Source: Sinohyriopsis cumingii | Taxonomy: Eukaryota > Mollusca > Bivalvia > Unionida > Unionidae | Assembly (NCBI GenBank): GCA_028554795.2 | Contig: CM068828.1 | Location: 5,363,720 to 5,427,719 of the forward strand | Length of the DNA: 64,000 nucleotides | Direction: 5' to 3' | Part shown: in pieces, positions 54,255 through 64,000 of the stretch | Numbering within the stretch: the first letter of the stretch is position 1 | How the letters are laid out: each line of letters begins with the position of its first letter | Position numbers and translations under genes: made by a program | Notes under the pieces: generated by a model | The model's database searches: none | Told to the model about the DNA's origin: nothing | The model's input: the letters and a program-made list of their open reading frames with translations, nothing else

Positions 54255-55528
54255 TTATGAACTAAAGGTTCTCATTTGGAAATGTTAAACAGCTATGTTT
54301 TAGATACAGTGACGTTCGCGATTGTGAACTAATGGCTCTGTCTTGTAATTTGGTATAAAAAATATTTTTCAAGTACACTAAACTAAAGGTTCATTTAAAA
54401 ACCCGTGATTCATGCAGTATGTATTTGGAACTCTAGATGTATGGGCTTTGAAAGTTAAGCAACACACCCTAATATTGAAAATGCTTTTTGAAAAGGGGAG
54501 GAGATGTAGACTGTAACGCATATTCCTCCATTAACACGGCAATTTGTCAACGTGTAGGTTTTGTTAGGCATTTATGGCGCAAATAAGTTGCTTCCCTCTC
54601 ATAGAAAGAAGTTACTGTTTCCATATTTTATGCACCTTTCTACAGTCATACCATTGTTAGAGCTTAATGCGATTCCAAAAGCGTTTGAAAATGTCTATGA
54701 TTGTATTTTATTGTTTCACAGGTCATTGGATACACATAATTCACACAATGGACAGACTGGTTACTATTTGCGACGCGGAAAACTAACATTTGTTAGTGAC
54801 AGTTTCATATGATCTTGAGTAATGTAGATCCTTCAATTTGTTTCCTGAATCTGCGTGTATCGATAGAAGGATGCCTACTGACGGTCTTACAATTGAATTA
54901 CTAGCTAGAGCTCTCGTGCTTGAACTCTCGCAGTGACTGTTAACTAGTACCATCTAGTTTACGTTATATAACATGTCATTATTATTTATAAAGCCGCAGT
55001 ATTTCACCTTGATTGAAGAACTATCAAGGGGACCCTTCATGTACCTCTATTCCCCCTATAATCATCACGATATGTTCAATTTAGGAGGACACTGGCAGTT
55101 TAGGGTCGGGATTTGTCCCATGGTTCGTTCAGGATGCAACACAGTGCTCACAATCGTAACTATCAGTATTATGTAGAAGTGGCACAGTAATGATTTGAAA
55201 TTTATATTATTTATCAGGGCTCGAATCTTCTAACCTCCTTCCACACGATTTTACCCTGGAAAATCACCAACGATTATCATGCAAACATAAACACCGGTCG
55301 GATCAGCGCGACTACCGTCACTGAGAGCGCCCTGGAGACTGTTTTTGCCAACGACACGCTTCAGTAATGATTCGCTGTGGAATTACCAGAACAGCATTAC
55401 AAGCTTGACATGTGACGGACTGATTCGTCTGAAATATTTTTTTCATAGATGGACAGGAGTACTTCAGGTTAAAGTCTCCACAACGGTCAAAGTGACTATC
55501 GCCAGTATGAAACCGACTCAAATTATTG
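54255..55528. other. Intron DNA, nothing recognised
   Basis: No supported feature. Confidence 0.45.
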
Positions 55529-55542
55529 CTGTTAGTCTTGCT

Positions 55543-55794
55543 GGGGCCCCGAGTGGCCGAGTGGTCTAAAGCGCTCTCCGTTACGGATCACTGCCATCTC
55601 ACCTCTGTCTGCGTGGGTTCGAGTTTCGGATTCAGCCAATGTGGGTATGTGAGAAAGCTTGCCAGTAGCTTCTCGTGGGTTGGTGGTTCTTTCCGGGGCT
55701 TTCCCGGGTTCTTCCTCCACCATTAATACTGGCCGCCATGTATAGCCTATCGTGTGCTGAAAAATGGCGTCAAACCCTACAACAACTACAAAAA
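55543..55794 (+). mobile_element. tRNA-derived SINE, family A, full length
   Basis: Head GCCCCGAGTGGCCGAGTGGTC (A box) with a long variable region and GTGGGTTCGAGTTTCGG (B box); body and (AAC)n-type tail as at 10304. Target duplication CTGTTAGTCTTGCT (55529-55542) / CTGTTTGTCTTGCT (55795-55808). Confidence 0.9.
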
Positions 55795-56138
55795 CTGTTT
55801 GTCTTGCTAATTTAATAATTTAAGACATAGAAATTGCCATACTAGATAGCAGCTACTATAATGATTGATAATGTATGTGCAACCATCCATCCGATCGCTA
55901 ACACTGATAAAATGAGACATGTACACTACGTTCGTCAAAAAAAGCCAGTTACAGAAAGAGCAAATTAAGCTAGAAAGAGATAATTCGCTATACAAAAAAG
56001 AGTAAGTCATAGCAGGACATTTTTAATGGATTCGGTTTTATAGTGGCAAAACGTTAAGTAGTATATCGATTTGGGGGGGTGTAATTGTTTTGGGTTTTTT
56101 TTATAGGTTTTTTTTTTGGGGGGGGGGTCTGTTTTCTT

Positions 56139-56462
56139 TTCGATGTAGTCTCCACCATTAACGACCTTCGTTCGGACGTGAATAATATCGTCGCGTACGA
56201 CAATGTGGTACTTGGCCGCCATGACAACACCAAGAATTTATTTTCTCAGGCCCGACACAAAAGTGAAGATATGATTTATATAATACAACGATACGTTCAC
56301 GTGCCCAAAGTGATCCAGGTCAACTGAAACCGTGTGGATGGTCTTTCATGGGGTTGATGAGTATGGCCCCGCAGACATTTATTGGACCTGGCGTACAACA
56401 GACAAGTCGTAGGATGAGTTTCGAAATATGTTTCCGGAGGCCACTCGGGATCCCTAAAGTTA
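56139..56462 (+). pseudogene. A32-like ATPase C-terminal remnant (second old virus-like element)
   Basis: The frame to 56327 reads NNIVAYDNVVLG (Walker B-like) and LFSQARHKSEDMIYIIQRYV. After a frame change, VFHGVDEYGPADIYWTW and DEFRNMFPEATRDP continue. The same order occurs in the ATPase at 6034-6702 (YDDVML, RRRHKNTDVIYVTQRY, VFNGVD). Walker A is missing upstream. A decayed relative of the left-hand element. Confidence 0.72.
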
Positions 56463-58289
56463 CCGCACGATCAACCTTGGAGCCGCAGTTGGAGGTGCTG
56501 CCTCCCAAACAAATTTAACGACCACGATAAATGGATATAAGGACAAAACCCGTAAGCAGCAGAGCAAGAAGGGGGGCCGTCCATTTATTACGTACGCAAA
56601 AATCTGGCAAAGCTTGACCCCTCCCCCCTCCCTGTACACATGCATACATTTTTTACAACTCCCACAACATGCATACGTACGCTTGACGCCCCCCCCCCCT
56701 CCAATTCTATAGAACGGCCTATATTTAATCCACGCAGAAACCATAAAGGATTAATAATATTAACGTGTTTAATGAAACAGATAGTCTACCGACGTTGAAT
56801 GTCTGGCTGCATCAAACAAATAAGCTGCCTTGCTTTAAACAGTTTGTCTAGTGTCCGCTAAAATTCAAACGCCGACTGAACCCAGTCGAACAGGTTACAT
56901 ATTAGACAAATTATTATCGAGGTTTCCCCCACCCACGTTTCCTATTTGTACGTACATTATCAGTAGCCCCCCCCCCCACACACACACACACACGCAAGCG
57001 TATGCATTTGGGTTACCCCCTCCCCCTCCATGTGTACGTAGTATATGGACGAACCCAAGCTTCGCTTCCCGCCAGTGATGTAATGGCAGAGTATTCTGAC
57101 CGACGCCGCAATGCTGCTCGCGAGCAAATGGAACTTCTCTGCGCTGAAATAGATATTCGGGAATGAGTTCGAGACAAGACTCACTCGTAGCAATCCACAC
57201 GGGAAGACGTCGCTACTGATCAAATCCACGCTCGAAACCATGGCGCATGTGGCAGCGATGATGGGAACAGAAAAATAACCTGACCCAATAGTCACGACGG
57301 TGTTGCGCATTGAGGATATCAACAGAATCACGGAAGACACGGTTACGATAATGAGGCATGTGCCAGAACTATTGGTACTCCTAAAAAATATCGAGAGAAA
57401 ATGCAAAACGATATTGGAGATGGACTTGTGATTCTCCCACAACAGCAGCCACCCGGGTACTAGACAAAGGTGCCAAAAAAACTCATACATGTAATGAACA
57501 GGAGTGGCAGATAATCTTGAGCAAACCCATAGAGTTTGATACTAACGTTCTCGCACCCAAAAGATTAAAAGACTTTATCTTGGAGCGAGAACCATCCGCT
57601 AGTACGTGCACAGGTTACATCAAAAGTGACTTGTCCGGACGGGTATTCCGGGAGTGGTCTGGACTTTAAATTTCCGTACACACAGGATCTCCCTGAATGA
57701 ACCACCCGAACGTGTAAAAGTTCTTTGTCGGGGAAGCGGAACCCGTGGACGCAAACGTGGAGCACCAAAACTGTCACTTCACGAGAAATTTTCAGGTCAA
57801 CAGGGTCCAAATGCGTCTTTGTAGACAAGCAACAGATAAACGATTCGAAGGTAGTGTCAAAAGCGCTGTTATGGATTTGTTGCAAAAGATTGGATTGCAG
57901 ACAGTCCAATCGATTCCCGAGCGACTAAGCTAATTAGTGACAAGCACAACCAAAGGCAGTTGCGCTTTCATCCAAATCAATAATGTCCGCATCGAGCAGT
58001 AAGACAATGAAAGAGTCGAGTTATCATAAGCCAGTACTGAGTATATGCTTTCAAACCTGGCAATGTGAAGTGGATTGCGGTTGTGGGTAGGACGCAAAAA
58101 GGTCTTGGACGAAACCAATAATGTATAAAGTGTCATCAGGACAAAATTAAAAGACGTTCCTATTTCCACGTTTGACATGGACGCGCTTGCTTAAGCAGAT
58201 CCAAACAAGCGAGATTTTCTGCATTGAACAAAAAGACCGAAAACAGTTACAAGTACAGGACACGGCTCGGTGTTTCCCCATGTGAACCC
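56463..58289 (+). other. Region between ATPase and capsid-like remnants, heavily decayed
   Basis: Short open pieces on the plus strand (for example HFTRNFQVNRVQMRLCRQA near 57780) look like former coding sequence of the same element, but no family is recognised. Low-complexity C-runs at 56690, 56970-57000. Confidence 0.35.
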
Positions 58290-58597
58290 TTCTTTGAAAT
58301 CATGGGAAACTTGTATGCATTGAGGAATCTAATTACGTTGTCACTAACAAGATTGCATTTGTCAACGACGGCATCATGGCGTTGTTCAACAGCGCCCTTT
58401 ATCTCAATGATGAAAACGAAATTGAAGCATCGAAGTATGCTTCGACAACGTCAGCATTGCTGACAATTCTCGGAGTTAAATACAACGATGCTTACCTGAA
58501 ATCAACTGGGTTTTGCAAATATGTTCGTACGGTTATTTTCCGAGTCAAACAGACAGTTGTGTTACATCCAAACACAAACGGCAACACTGCAATTTAG
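58290..58597 (+). pseudogene. Capsid-like remnant (possible double-jelly-roll MCP of the second element)
   Basis: FFEIMGNLYALRN in one frame is followed in another by TNKIAFVNDGIMALFNSALY and ASTTSALLTILGVKYNDAYL, ending at TAG 58595. The pattern N..A.VN.GI..LF....Y.LN...IE...YAST resembles the conserved segment of capsid proteins from Polinton-like elements of the polymerase-helicase lineage. Assignment by pattern memory only; one frameshift visible, both ends missing. Confidence 0.5.
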
Positions 58598-59861
58598 CAT
58601 GCCAATGTTGTTGGTGATGGAAACGTTATGTTGTTGAAATTGCCATTATGGATATCTGAGCTAACCCTTTTGCTGACTGTAAAAAAGCGTGTGTTGTCAT
58701 TTATGGGGTCTGGAAACACGTCAACGTTGTCGTTTCGTACTTTCACCTAAGACTTGACAGAACAAAACGTTCAGCACTTCTCATGGCCAATATGTACCTA
58801 ACATAGTATCATCATATCAAACCACGTGTTTGAAGTGTTTCAAACTAAATATTATGTGTACTAGTAAATTGATATTTGATCGACTATGAATGTCTGAAGT
58901 TTTCTTGCGGTTACATGGTCATCAGGCATCCTCCGAATAAAGTTTGCTTCACTGCTTAAACTATCATGCTGTACATTCAAGTCCTGGATCGGTATCAAAA
59001 CGTCGACCCGGGTCTGCAGATTTCTTCCAAAGACCTTTCACTACGTTGCACCTGATGTATTACCTTTATCTCGAGAATCTAAAACTGGTCAAGCAGTCCC
59101 TGGTCAACATGTAGTTCAAAGCAGGTGCGAGTTGTTTCATGTACAGGTGTACTGCTGTGATACTTTCGATAAGTGTCTTGTTGGAAGGCAAAGGCGGCTG
59201 AATGAGCGTTGGCGCGACTGTGGGAAACTATAAATTAGTTATTGAACGTTACGTTTTCAAAACATAATGTCACACCATCGAGTTAAGATTGGCCTTAGCG
59301 ACAAAGAGCTTGCACACTTAAAGAGTGTAATACGAAAGGGGTGTGGGGTCACATTGATAATTTCTCCGATAAACCTGACCAGAAATAGCCCCGTGTGGCC
59401 AACCAAAATGTGACTTTATCAGCTCACAAATGCAAACAAACTGTAATATTTCTATAGCTTGCGGCGATTTCAGCTCTATTGACGGCTGCGGCTCTCACAC
59501 TAGATTGCTTTAAAAACGCGAATGTGAGACACACTGTCAAGCAGAGCCTCTCTGTGACCTATAATTTTAAAAAAAGGTCTTCATCTAAAAGGGACGAATC
59601 GAAAGGGAAGAGGTCTTCGGCTGTTGTATAACCGTTAATGAACACAAAGGCGCGTCCACTGACCGGTTTGTATTTACCACTGATGATAAAATCAATCAAG
59701 CACTTTGTAGGCATCTTTATGCGGGACGATCTTGTATCAATGACTCCCACCACGTAGGAAGCAAGCATTATCAACATGGATTCATTTAAAGAATCTGAAG
59801 CTCATTGGGTCAAATAAGCGGGTAAACCTCAATATGTTTTATATTTTGACTTGGGAGGGGG
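58598..59861. other. Intron DNA, possible further viral debris, nothing firm
   Basis: Some short plus-strand frames may continue the element; none is recognisable. Confidence 0.35.
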
Positions 59862-60181
59862 GGGGACCGCTCCAGTGGCCTAGTGGTTAGAGCGTCCGCC
59901 TCGGAAGCGGGAGGCCGTTGGTTCGAAAGTCATACCAAAGACTTACAAAAATGGTACTAGTATCTGCCTCGCTAGGCGCTCAACATTAAGAGGTTAGTGT
60001 TAGGACTGGTCGGCCTAGTGTCAAGATAATGTGACTGGGTAGGACATATGCTACATGTCTGCGGCATGATGCCCCAGTGCTAGACATCATTATAAACTGC
60101 CACACTGCAGACATCGTAGCGATGTGACTGAAAAATTGTTAAAGCTACGTTAAAAATCATAATCACACACACACACACACA
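59862..60181 (+). mobile_element. tRNA-derived SINE, family B, full length
   Basis: GACCGCTCCAGTGGCCTAGTGGTTAGAGCG head, B box TTGGTTCGAAAGTC damaged, body with GGTCGGCCTAGTGTCAAGATAATGTGACTGGG, (CA)n end. No clear target duplication. Confidence 0.85.
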
Positions 60182-61155
60182 ATTGTGTGGGCTTGCAACG
60201 ACACGTAAAGTAGTTGACTATTTACGCACAATCGCTTACTACTTCAACGTCAGGCACAAAAAATAACAAAAAACACAGGGATTGTTTCTATTATGATGAA
60301 GAAAAATTCATATACACATCCACCGCGATAAACATTCTTTATATACTATCCATGTATTTTTAGAAGCAATGACCTTGATTTTGTAGTCACTGACCACCTA
60401 ATCAACAGAATGTTCTTTGGAAGAGAGGAGAAGCAGATGACCAACTTTTTCTTGTTTTTTTTGTTTTGAAAATCCCGTTATATAAAATTTCTTATCATCC
60501 TGACAAAATTCAGTCACAGTCCAGTTTTAGAATGGCCTTCACGTGGAAACTTTTTATATATGGATCAAACAAAATGTACCAACATTCGCTGACTTCTGTT
60601 TCTAGAAGTTATTATCTAGAAATGAAGTACGTAGGCAAAATGTGTTTTAATAAAAGATACCTTCATCTACGAGCAACTGAAACCCAAACAATAAAGTTCT
60701 CTATATGGGCTAAGGAAAACGCATGTACGACGCTACGTTGAAATCTATTCATTAGAACTTTAATTGTTATCCGAAACGCTTGACTGCATGGACTGATGAC
60801 AAGAAACTAAAATGCACAGCAACTTGCGCTGGCTGAGTAGAGAAAAGGTATAAAAATAAATTAACCAAGAACTAGAGCTTACTAATATGGGTCGAAATAT
60901 GTACAATAATGAAAGTAAATTATATCAGCACCTATATTGTAGTTGAAAATAATGAAATACAGATTGCAATGAAATAATGTTCAAAAACATCAAACAGTCA
61001 AGGAAAAAGCCACAACAAAACAAACAAGCTTAGAGCACTTTACCAAAAACAGACTTCCGTCTTTAATACTTTATTGATGTATTCTAAGAATTTAAACATT
61101 ACATTAAAAATGATATTCATCTAATGAATGATTCACAACTATGACGCTAACTTAC
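60182..61155. other. Intron DNA, nothing recognised
   Basis: No supported gene or element. Confidence 0.45.
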
Positions 61156-61549
61156 CAGGTTTATCAGTTGGGGTAGTTTTCTTTCTTGAAACCTCTTTAC
61201 TTGTGGCTGTCTTCGTCGTTGGCATTTTTTTTTCTTGAATTATTTTAGTTAACTTTGGTCTCTCCGTTGTGACGAAAAAACTTTTAGCCGGTGACGCTGT
61301 AGATGTTGCTTGTGTTTTCGAAGCACCAGTGGGTGTTATTGGTGGTGTTGTTCGGATAACTTCGGGAGTTTTCTTATTAAATGTTTCAGGTTCGCGCCTG
61401 GTGTCAATGTTAACTTTTACAGAGTCCAGCTCTACTTGAAAGGTATCTACTTGAGCTAAGTTTGCGTCCTTTTCTTCAATCTTTGGTGCGGATTTCTCTA
61501 TAACTGACACGATGTCACGTGAAGAAGCGCCCCTCTCCATGAAGAACAA
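61156..61549 (-). CDS. Host gene, upstream exon: Thr/Ser/Pro/Lys-rich region
   Basis: An open frame on the minus strand, rich in Thr, Pro, Ser and Lys (TTPPITPTGASKTQATSTAS, KKTTPTDKPG), ends at a consensus donor CCTG|GTAAGT (61156). It leaves one base (phase 1), which fits the two-base start of the exon at 52042. The 5' end is uncertain: a weak acceptor (GAAATCAG) lies near 61577. Likely an O-glycosylated linker of the same secreted chitin-binding protein; linkage by phase is inference. Confidence 0.6.
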
Positions 61550-61754
61550 GGTGAAATTGATATGCTGATTTCTTGAAGTAAAACAAAATAGTTCTAAATA
61601 ATATACATATCATAGCTGAATGCATACATCACAGTTGAGTAAGAGTCAATTATGTCCTCTCTGTAATTGTATATACGTTTGTACGATAGTTTAGATTCGT
61701 AGACTTTTATAGATAGGAAGCTAACTAGATAAGTGTGTAGGCAGGTAAGAAGGA

Positions 61755-61755
<1 letters not shown>

Positions 61756-61841
<86 letters not shown>

Positions 61842-61876
61842 CGTGCATGCATGCATGTATATATGTGTGTGTGTTC
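61756..61876. repeat. (TA)n followed by (TG)n and GCATGCAT
   Basis: About 72 bases of TA, then TG and CATG-type repeats. 61877-62140 shows nothing else. Confidence 0.9.
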
Positions 61877-62142
61877 ATGCAGGCCCAATCTGTGGGAACA
61901 TGGAGCCATATTGCCCGGTCCTAAGCCGCTAAGGTCCTCGAGAGGCGTTTCTTTTCTTCTTCAAATAAACAATTCTGACAAAAATACATGTAATTCATTG
62001 CGTACTTAGTTGTCTTTCAATGTGTATATAGTAAATAATATGTGTTTGTTTGGCATTCAGTTCATTTCCAAATTTCAGTATAACTAGGGCCTCAGACAAC
62101 AGAAGTGGCCTGGGAACTCTCACATTCTCTGGTGGGGTATGT

Positions 62143-62168
62143 ATGACTGACTGACTGACTGACTGACT
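62143..62168. repeat. (GACT)n short tandem repeat
   Basis: Six GACT copies. 62169-62600 shows no supported feature. Confidence 0.9.
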
Positions 62169-62619
62169 TTATTTCCTCTTTAAAAAAAGATTACATCAGA
62201 ATAAACAAATTCATGATAATACAAGATCATAAAATAAAACAGAAAATTGACAAAAATACAATAGTAATACTGTGTCAGCTACCGTATTGACAAAACGAAA
62301 TATCTCAATGCCTGCAATTATGCAAATCTGCAGTCATTTGGCGGAGCAAGGCACTAATCTTTTAACAGTTGCTTGATGATGATAATATTTCGAAACGTTA
62401 ATACGTCTATAGTGTTATGTGCTTAACATTAAGTTCGAGATAGTAACGAAAATGAAATGAAAAACTTATAACAGTGTAATTCTATATGTAGTTTTTTTTT
62501 TCTTCATATGACGCATGTATTTATGCATATATATACTTGTTTGCGCGTATGCGTGCGTGCATGCATTTATCTATGACTGACTGTCTAAATGACTTAGTTA
62601 CCTCTTCAACAAAGAGTAT

Positions 62620-62972
62620 ATCAGGTTGCTATGTATGTATGTATGCATGTATGTATGTATGTATGTACGTACGTACGTGTGTGTGTGCATGTATGTATGT
62701 ATGTATATGTGTGTGTGTATGTATGTATGTATGTACGTACGTACGTGTGTGTGTGCATGTATGTATGTATGTATGTATGTATGTATGTATGTATGTGTGC
62801 GTGCGTGAGTGCATGTATGTATGTATGCGTGCGTTCGTGCGTGTATGTATGTATGTATGTATGTATGTATATATGTACGTACGTGTGTGTGTGTATGTAT
62901 ATATGTATGTATGTATGTGTGTATATCTATGTATGTGTGTATATGTATGTATGTACGTATGTATGTGTGCAT
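62620..62972. repeat. (ATGT)n tetranucleotide microsatellite with ACGT and GTGT variants
   Basis: Over 350 bases of ATGT/ACGT/GTGT. Several long frames (Met-Tyr-Val-Cys or Ile-His-Thr-Tyr repeats) are by-products. Confidence 0.95.
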
Positions 62973-63067
62973 TACGTATATAACAAGGATAGCGTGAATG
63001 ATACATATTACCGTATATCGTGTTTTAATAGTCCTCTTTATAAGTACTGGCATGGCATGAGTGACTG

Positions 63068-63145
63068 GAAATTACCAAATTGGAATAGTTTCCAACTCGA
63101 AAGTTTTGACTTTTTTTTTTCTTCCTGTTTGAGATAATATACAAC
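63068..63145 (+). repeat. Dispersed repeat copy 2
   Basis: TTTCCAACTCGAAAGTTTTGACTTTTTTTTTTCTTCCTGTTTGAGATAATATACAACT, compare 53800-53875. Confidence 0.6.
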
Positions 63146-63199
63146 TCAAGATATGGGGTCGGGAACTAAATTTACTGCACAGAAACCATTATTTTCTTA

Positions 63200-63870
63200 T
63201 TAGACATGTCTTTACCTTGACATTCACCCTTTAAACTCCTCAAAAACCAAAAACATTTCTTTCCTCAAGCCATCCACAAAGTTTGATCGTGGAACTTATT
63301 TTAGAACAAACATTTTTTGGGTGCAAAGACCCATTTTTCTATGAGGTAAAAATATCCTGAAGTTTGACCATTGACCCCAAAGCAATGTTTTTCTTACATA
63401 TCTATAGTGCAGGCCGTTTACAGGTAATTGTCATAGTGATTGGTCCAGACGTAAGAAAACCGCAAACATATGTCTTCTTTTAGGCACAATGACATTGACC
63501 TTTGACCTTTTGATCCACAAATCAATAGGCCTCTTTCATGTTCAAAAATGTGAGCCATTTACAAACTGGGCCGACCTTTATCTGCAGAATCCTTTCTAAA
63601 ATTTTAGTCAGAATGGCATTAAGCTTTGATTCTTGACCCCACCCCCACCCCATTTCTTACATACTCCCTGTGTAGGCCATGAGCATTTTTTGTATCCAGG
63701 TCGTCGAACAAGAACTAATGTTATTAAACATACTAAATTTGTCTTTTTCAGCCAGTCAACCTAACCTTTGTCCTATTAACCCAAAGTCAACAGGTACATG
63801 ATGCTGATCCAAGGTTATTATGCAAAAACGTAAAGTCAACAGATGAACGGATGGACGGACGGACAATGTC
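63200..63870 (-). repeat. Degenerate repeat with TGACCTTTGACC motif
   Basis: Opposite-strand relative of the 11.7-12.5 kb repeat: units with TTGACCTTTGACCTTTTGATCC and TGTGTAGGCCATGAGC, ending near GATGGACGGACGGAC, a phrase common at the ends of mollusc dispersed repeats. Confidence 0.55.
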
Positions 63871-64000
63871 TTAATATATGATCTCCTTTTGGCAAGCGTA
63901 TCAAAAATGAAACATTATATTGGCATATTTATATCATTCCTGTATAAGGAAGAAAAGATTTACTTACTTTATGGAAATAACTTCACATCCTCTATATGAC

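Noticed and set aside
62537..63137. Long Met-Tyr-Val-Cys and Ile-His-Thr frames
   Set aside because: Created by the ATGT microsatellite on both strands.

Overview
The window looks like animal nuclear DNA, most likely from a mollusc or another lophotrochozoan (inference). It is AT-rich and full of long (TA)n tracts. It carries two families of tRNA-derived SINEs, LINE 3' ends, a huge 40-bp satellite and a split host gene with chitin-binding (CBM14) exons. Almost all intact coding capacity lies in one virus-like mobile element.

Layout. 0.6-6.7 kb is a decayed virus-like element of a non-standard Polinton-like lineage: HNH/NUMOD nuclease, zinc-ribbon protein, DNA polymerase fused to an SF1 helicase and an HNH-like tail, rve integrase, parvovirus-type phospholipase A2, and A32-like ATPase. 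Every large gene has stops or frameshifts. 6.8-9.3 kb holds a LINE scrap and a second decayed transposon-type gene. 9.6-15.6 kb is mostly degenerate tandem repeats with two SINEs.

15,783-34,314 is a nearly complete Polinton/Maverick (adintovirus-class) element of 18.5 kb, bounded by 563/522-bp terminal inverted repeats and set inside a (TA)n tract. It encodes a zinc-knuckle protein, protein-primed PolB, packaging ATPase, several basic or membrane virion-type proteins, DD35E integrase with chromodomain, penton-type minor capsid protein, double-jelly-roll major capsid protein and an adenain-like protease. Genes are packed head to tail, and most TATA boxes sit inside the 3' end of the preceding gene. 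The ends carry fast-evolving accessory genes. Four of these are followed by a near-perfect metazoan histone-mRNA 3' stem-loop with ACCCA and a U7-like purine element. This suggests that part of the element is expressed like replication-dependent histone genes, and it is the most unusual signal in the window. The right end is an array of three related accessory gene cassettes sharing a repeated promoter module.

34.9-45.2 kb is a 40-bp satellite (about 170 homogeneous copies, then diverged edges) interrupted by a LINE 3' end. 45-64 kb is host sequence. Minus-strand exons at 61.2, 51.6 and 49.9 kb with matching phase-1 junctions appear to be one secreted chitin-binding, Thr/Pro-rich protein gene. 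Its 9-kb intron holds a 24-bp minisatellite, three SINEs and scraps of another virus-like element (ATPase and capsid-like pieces). The last kilobases are microsatellites and a dispersed repeat.

All calls come from reading the sequence by eye. No database search or folding program was run.
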